64,000 bases of DNA from Grifola frondosa (taxonomy: Eukaryota; Basidiomycota; Agaricomycetes; Polyporales; Grifolaceae): the NCBI GenBank assembly GCA_001683735.1, contig LUGG01000032.1:62001-126000 (forward strand), read 5' to 3'. Under the pieces are notes generated by a model that did not search any database, was not told the DNA's origin, and worked only from the letters and a program-made list of their open reading frames with translations. Position numbers and translations under genes: made by a program. Of this stretch, positions 59,913-64,000 are shown one piece after another (position 1 is the first letter of the stretch; each line of letters starts with the position of its first letter).

Positions 59913-60153
59913 CTTATTCCACTAGCGCAGACGAAGAGATGGATGGCACTGATATCTAGGCAAGCACAGCTTAAGCACAGAGGGTAATGTGACAACGTAG
60001 GACAACGTGCAGTCAGATGTTTTTGTATATCGAACAGTTAACCCCGATTTGGGACTTAGCAATTTTGGCTAAGACACGATCACGTGGTTGTGAACTTAAT
60101 CGCGTTCTGCGGTCGGCCGTGGCGCCAACTCTCTCTTTACCACAACCATCACG
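59913..60153. promoter_or_regulatory. bidirectional promoter interval
   Basis: 241 bp separate the divergent start codons of tma46 and the KEN-box gene, so both promoters must lie here. It contains CACGTG near 60081, an E-box-type site. Regulation by that site is inference. Confidence 0.45.
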
Positions 60154-62274
60154 ATGGCCAAGCCCCGACACAGTATTTTGAGCTTGTTTGACCCACTTAG
60201 CTCTCCATGTACTCCACGACGGGACTCTTCACCTGACTCTGGCTCTGACAAGGAGAACGACATCCCGCCTGGAGAATTGACTGTTTTTTCAACCGTGTTT
60301 ATGCACCGAAGAACTCTGTCAAGACGAGAACACCAAATGGACGTCTCATAGACTTTGGAGACACGACTGTGCATGACGCATGGTCCCAATTGGATTCTAG
60401 CAGAAGCCCACGAACGGATGATGATGGAGAGGATTCGGATGGGGAGATGATACTACTTGAGCGAGAGCAACCCGCCTTGACCACACCCAGAATTCCGTTG
60501 GCAGACCTTGATCTGGAGGAGACACCTAAACCGATTCACATTCGCAGGCAACCGCGGGTTTCCGATTACGAAGCGTTGCCGGGTGGGTCGAGTGAGAGCT
60601 CGGCTCTCTCGCCGGCGCCTCAGGGTTCGCCTCTTGCGCAGGTCATCAACGCTATCAATCTCTCTGCGATGACCATTTCTGACTCTTCCCCCTCATTTCC
60701 AAGTCCTCTGTCCACTCTCAGTGTCGGCGCGCATGAGGAGAATGACAGCTGCCCGTGTCCCGAGATCAGTGTATGTTCTCCTTCGGACACCCCCATCACA
60801 TCACCCAAATCCGCGGAGTTTACGACCGCAAGCACATTACAAGCCGTCCTTCCGGGTTCTGCCACCCTCAGACCCACGACAGGCCTGGCAAAGTTCGCTG
60901 CCGACGACCCGCGTCGCACGTCCATTGATCTACACTCTTCGTTCCAGTTGCAGATGCAATGCGAGGAACTGTCCTTCGATCTGTTGAACGACAAAATCTC
61001 GTTTCTGGGACACGGTCAAGATTCGTTCTGGCCCAACATGGACGATCCTTCGCTTGATTTTGAAGAGGAACGGGCGATGGTTTCTCATGTGTCGGAGACA
61101 CATAATGAGAAGGATATTTCCTCCCCATCAGATAATGAAGTACCCGCGGAGATCACTGTGGAGGATAGTGGTAACGTCAAAGAAGATGAGCTGGAGAAAG
61201 TTCCTTATGCGGATACCATAGGCTCTCCTCCGTTCCAGCCTGCAGGTCTTAAGGAGTTGTCTCGTGAGTGTAACATGCTCCAATCGTTCACGATGTTCTC
61301 ACTATTTGTTATAGCGGCTCCAATATCCTGTGAATCATCTGTCAGCATGCCGATACCTCAATCACCGATCACAAAGAGTGCGTACATAAACCTATTACCA
61401 ATGATCGACACTAAGTATTTTCGCGAATGCAGAGCACGCATCTCCCATTGAACATGAACCTAGACCGAGTAACTTATTTCTGCCTTCGTCGGCACCGGAA
61501 ATTACGGCAATTATGGCTTCTCCTGCTCCTCCGCCTGTCCTGCCTTCTGTCCCCGCGTTGCGCATCACGAAGAAAACGTGGAAACTACATGGCCACAGTA
61601 TCGCTGGATCATCAAATTCCATCACGAACAGGACTTCAATAGCCACCTCCGTTGGAACGAGTCGAAGGCTTAGCGTTTCCAAGAGCATCAATGCCGCTCA
61701 AGTGCCCAACAAGGACGCTGCCATGGTTGAGCTAGCACCCGCGCAGGTCACCGCGAGCAAACCAGTCACAGTTATCCGTGGTGTGCAACGTCCGCCGATA
61801 GCGATGCACGCATCGGGCACCGTCGTTATTGGGATCCCGACATCTGAGAGATCCTCGCAATCGCAAAAGGAGAAATCCCGCATGCCTTCTAAGACAGATG
61901 GAGGCCGATTTGCGGCTGCGGGCGTGCAACGTCCAAAGATTGGATCGGGAGCATTGCAAAACGCCGGGAAGGAGAAGAGCAGAGTTACCAGTCTGGTGAC
62001 GAGGCCAGCGCCTAGTGCGGGTCCAATGCCAAGCCGTTTACCTTCTGCAAATGTGTCCAAGAACATCATGTCAAGTGGAGCTCGACCGCCGTCGCGGTTC
62101 GGGACATCTGCGCCAGGCGTTGGCACCTCAGCGTTGCCGAGGCCAGCCTCGCGGTTGCCCACTTCCAACACGACAGGTACAAGCAGTGCTGGAGCTTCAA
62201 AGGCTAGAGGCGTAAAGTTGGGCGATACTAACGCCTCTCTTAGAGGTGGCGCCGTGGCGAGACGAGCCTTTTGA
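60154..62274 (+). CDS. hypothetical Ser/Pro-rich protein with a KEN motif
   Basis: Start MAKPRHSILSLFDPLSSPCT at 60154. The N-terminus has SPDSGSDKENDIPPGELT, with a KEN motif like those recognised by the anaphase-promoting complex, and a compact conserved-looking segment NRVYAPKNSVKTRTPNGRLI. The frame slips in the T6 run 60284-60289; one more T gives ELTV-FFNRVYAPKNS. The rest is long, disordered, with many Ser-Pro sites. Introns are near 61263-61315 and 61378-61431. The C-terminal part (KKTWKLHGHSIAGS, then RPPSRFGTSAPGVG, ending GGAVARRAF) is basic and Ser/Ala-rich. I do not recognise a family. Cell-cycle control is only suggested by the KEN motif. Confidence 0.65.
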
Positions 62275-62680
62275 GGTGGTACAGACACTCGGAGACGAAG
62301 TCACGGTCAATGACAATTTTTTCTTCCTCATATTATTAGCATGGTCAAAACTGATATGATATCACCATCTGTAGTATTATTTTTTGATGACGTGGCTCCA
62401 GCGGTGTCGTACATAAAGCTTACGATTCGGTTCTCAAACGCAGACTTTCGCCTACTTGGCTGTTCTCCTATTCTAGTGACGCGGTCACACTCTCGCAAAT
62501 AAGAAGATATTCAGAACGACAAGCTTAAGTGCTTCAGATACGTCTCTTTATTGATCATTTTGGTGTTGACCAGTCTGTGTGATAGTGCGGAGCTGACATT
62601 CTATGCGGCTGACATATTGGATATTCTCGGCAGTCTGGTCTTGCACACGGCTGCTCTGACCTACATGGTATTGCTCTGTC
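62275..62680. other. intergenic, no gene seen
   Basis: 406 bp between two plus-strand genes. It includes the promoter of the Cys-rich gene. No supported frame. Confidence 0.45.
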
Positions 62681-63788
62681 ATGATTGCTTTCTGTCTACT
62701 GTTGTTTGCTTGCTTTCCCTTTGGACTTGCTGGGGACGTGTCTCAGGGCGGCGGATGCTCGACAGACGATGATCGACTAGACACAGCTACCCATAAGTTT
62801 CTTAGCGACTGTGACGACACGACATTCTGCTCTGGGTCTGTAAACGGGACCTGCCAACCGAAACAGTGTCGCAGAGATGAGTTTCCATTTGGATTCGACA
62901 ATCAGACCTCTCTCCCACCACTGTGTCCGAGCGGAAGCTTCTGTCCGGATGAAGGCAGTGGATGCAAGACCCTTTTGCCTGCAGGCGAGCCTTGTCAGTT
63001 GAATCGGGACGATCAGTGTGCGCCTCCGCCCAATTGGCCGGACTTGGCGAGCAACCAGAACTTCAATGGGTCCATATGCCTGCAGTCCATGTGCATGTAA
63101 GTTTTCTTTTATTAACGAGGGTACACAAGGCTAATCGAGTCTGCTGAAATCTGTAGGTATGCGAACGTAACTCTGGGGCAACGCTGCGTAATCGACAACA
63201 TCACCTACATTGACATCGGTCCTGACGGCGAAGAATTCAGCAATGCTGTCACACGGCATAACTGCCAAACTCCACGGTTCTACTGCAACACGAACGTGCC
63301 GGTCTGCGTTCCAACCAAGGACATTGGTATGACATGCGGCACGGATCAAGAGTGCCAGACGGTAGGATGCAGTTTCTTTTGTTGTAATCCTTGGTATGTT
63401 TATGACCTTGGCCACCAGTTCAACTGCAACTCGCAGAACATCTGCGTGGACCCTCCGGAGATGCCACTCCATGTTGCACCTTGGCAGTTCGTGATTACTG
63501 CTCTTAGCGTGGTTGGAGGTCAGCCACAACATTTAAAATCTTTGAAGAAACATAGTAACGGGCGGTCTTGTAGCGATGGCTGCTACGGTAGCAATGCTCA
63601 CCTTGGTTCACAAGCGACTTCGCCTGAAACGATATCGCGAAGTTCGTGAATATTATGACGAGCAGATGAGGTATGCTCACCGTAACATCACCCACAAATA
63701 ATCAATTAATTATTTTGATAGCCTTCGTCGCTCCCTTGCCACCTTACACGCCGCAGCAGCAGATCGATATATGGACGAGAAGATATAG
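62681..63788 (+). CDS. secreted or type I membrane Cys-rich protein
   Basis: A signal peptide (IAFCLLLFACFPFGLAG) is followed by an ectodomain with about 20 cysteines: CSTDDDRLD, FCSGSVNGTCQPKQC, CPSGSFCPDEGSGCK and, after splicing, DQECQT-FNCNSQNICVDPPE. Several N-x-T/S sites suggest glycosylation. A hydrophobic segment (FVITALSVVG-AMAATVAMLTLV) is the membrane span, followed by a basic cytoplasmic tail (HKRLRLKRYREVREYYDEQ ... RRSLATLHAAAADRYMDEKI). Introns are near 63099-63156, 63361-63417, after VVG, and 63671-63731. The stop used here is TAG at 63786-63788. Coding-like sequence continues to the right edge (EIDAMHESAVQNTTVK), so the true C-terminus may be longer and unfinished in this window. 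Function is unknown; a wall-sensor role is inference. Confidence 0.65.
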
Positions 63789-64000
63789 CATTGATACAAA
63801 TTTCATATCTATATCAATCAGTATCCCATACAAGTACTTCAGTGGATCTGAATGCCGTCTTTACGATGGAGGCTGGAATCTACAAAGACGTTCTGAACAT
63901 GTCCGTCTGCTTTGTGCAAACAAAACCTTGCTGCTGCGGCAGCAGCGGAAATCGATGCAATGCATGAAAGCGCTGTTCAGAATACTACAGTGAAATCAGA

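Overview
The window looks like nuclear DNA of an agaricomycete (mushroom-forming basidiomycete) fungus, possibly a polypore-like wood decayer. Genes are dense and carry many short introns, mostly 45-70 nt with GTRNGT donors and CAG/TAG acceptors. Recognisable products include a mitochondrial Lon protease, a Crz1-type zinc-finger factor, the spliceosome factor Cwc2, Tma46/ZC3H15, an AIG1-like GTPase and a PD-(D/E)XK-like hypothetical protein. I place about 28 protein genes, one small DNA transposon and several long stretches with no supportable gene. No rRNA, tRNA or CRISPR was found.

Layout. 0-4 kb: a small hypothetical ORF, a 682-bp hAT-like miniature transposon with perfect 20-bp terminal inverted repeats and an 8-bp target duplication, a nuclease-fold-like hypothetical gene, and a PrpF-family isomerase gene. 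4-16 kb: a hypothetical gene (4215-6908, minus) and a distant paralogue (13160-15545, plus) share an uncharacterised C-terminal domain. Between them lie another hypothetical gene, mitochondrial Lon, and a cytochrome b5-domain protein. 16-26 kb: a peroxisomal crotonase ending in AKL, a PalI/SUR7-like four-span membrane protein, the first of three membrane-anchored aspartic protease-like genes, a calcineurin-like phosphoesterase, and a WD40/DUF2415 protein. 26-44 kb: a coiled-coil gene with a 21-bp tandem repeat, crz1, an HNH-like gene, a large hypothetical gene, and a Whi5/Nrm1-like repressor, with two near-3-kb gene-free stretches. 44-64 kb: a hypothetical gene, two more aspartic protease-like genes, an AIG1-like GTPase with an 8-nt micro-exon, a Zn2Cys6 regulator, the convergent pair cwc2/tma46, a KEN-box hypothetical protein, and a secreted or membrane Cys-rich protein.

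A property of the whole window affects every gene model. At least twenty times an otherwise clear gene falls out of frame in a way that one missing base restores. Several of these sites are homopolymers: G3, C4, C6, T6 and T9. They occur in housekeeping genes such as Lon as well as in accessory genes. An unpolished long-read assembly explains this more simply than mass pseudogenisation. CDS spans below therefore run from start to stop of the inferred gene, and frameshift positions are named in each entry.

There is no operon logic. Some spacings are tight: lon and the b5 gene are divergent (457 bp), tma46 and the KEN-box gene are divergent (241 bp), and cwc2 and tma46 are tail to tail (94 bp).
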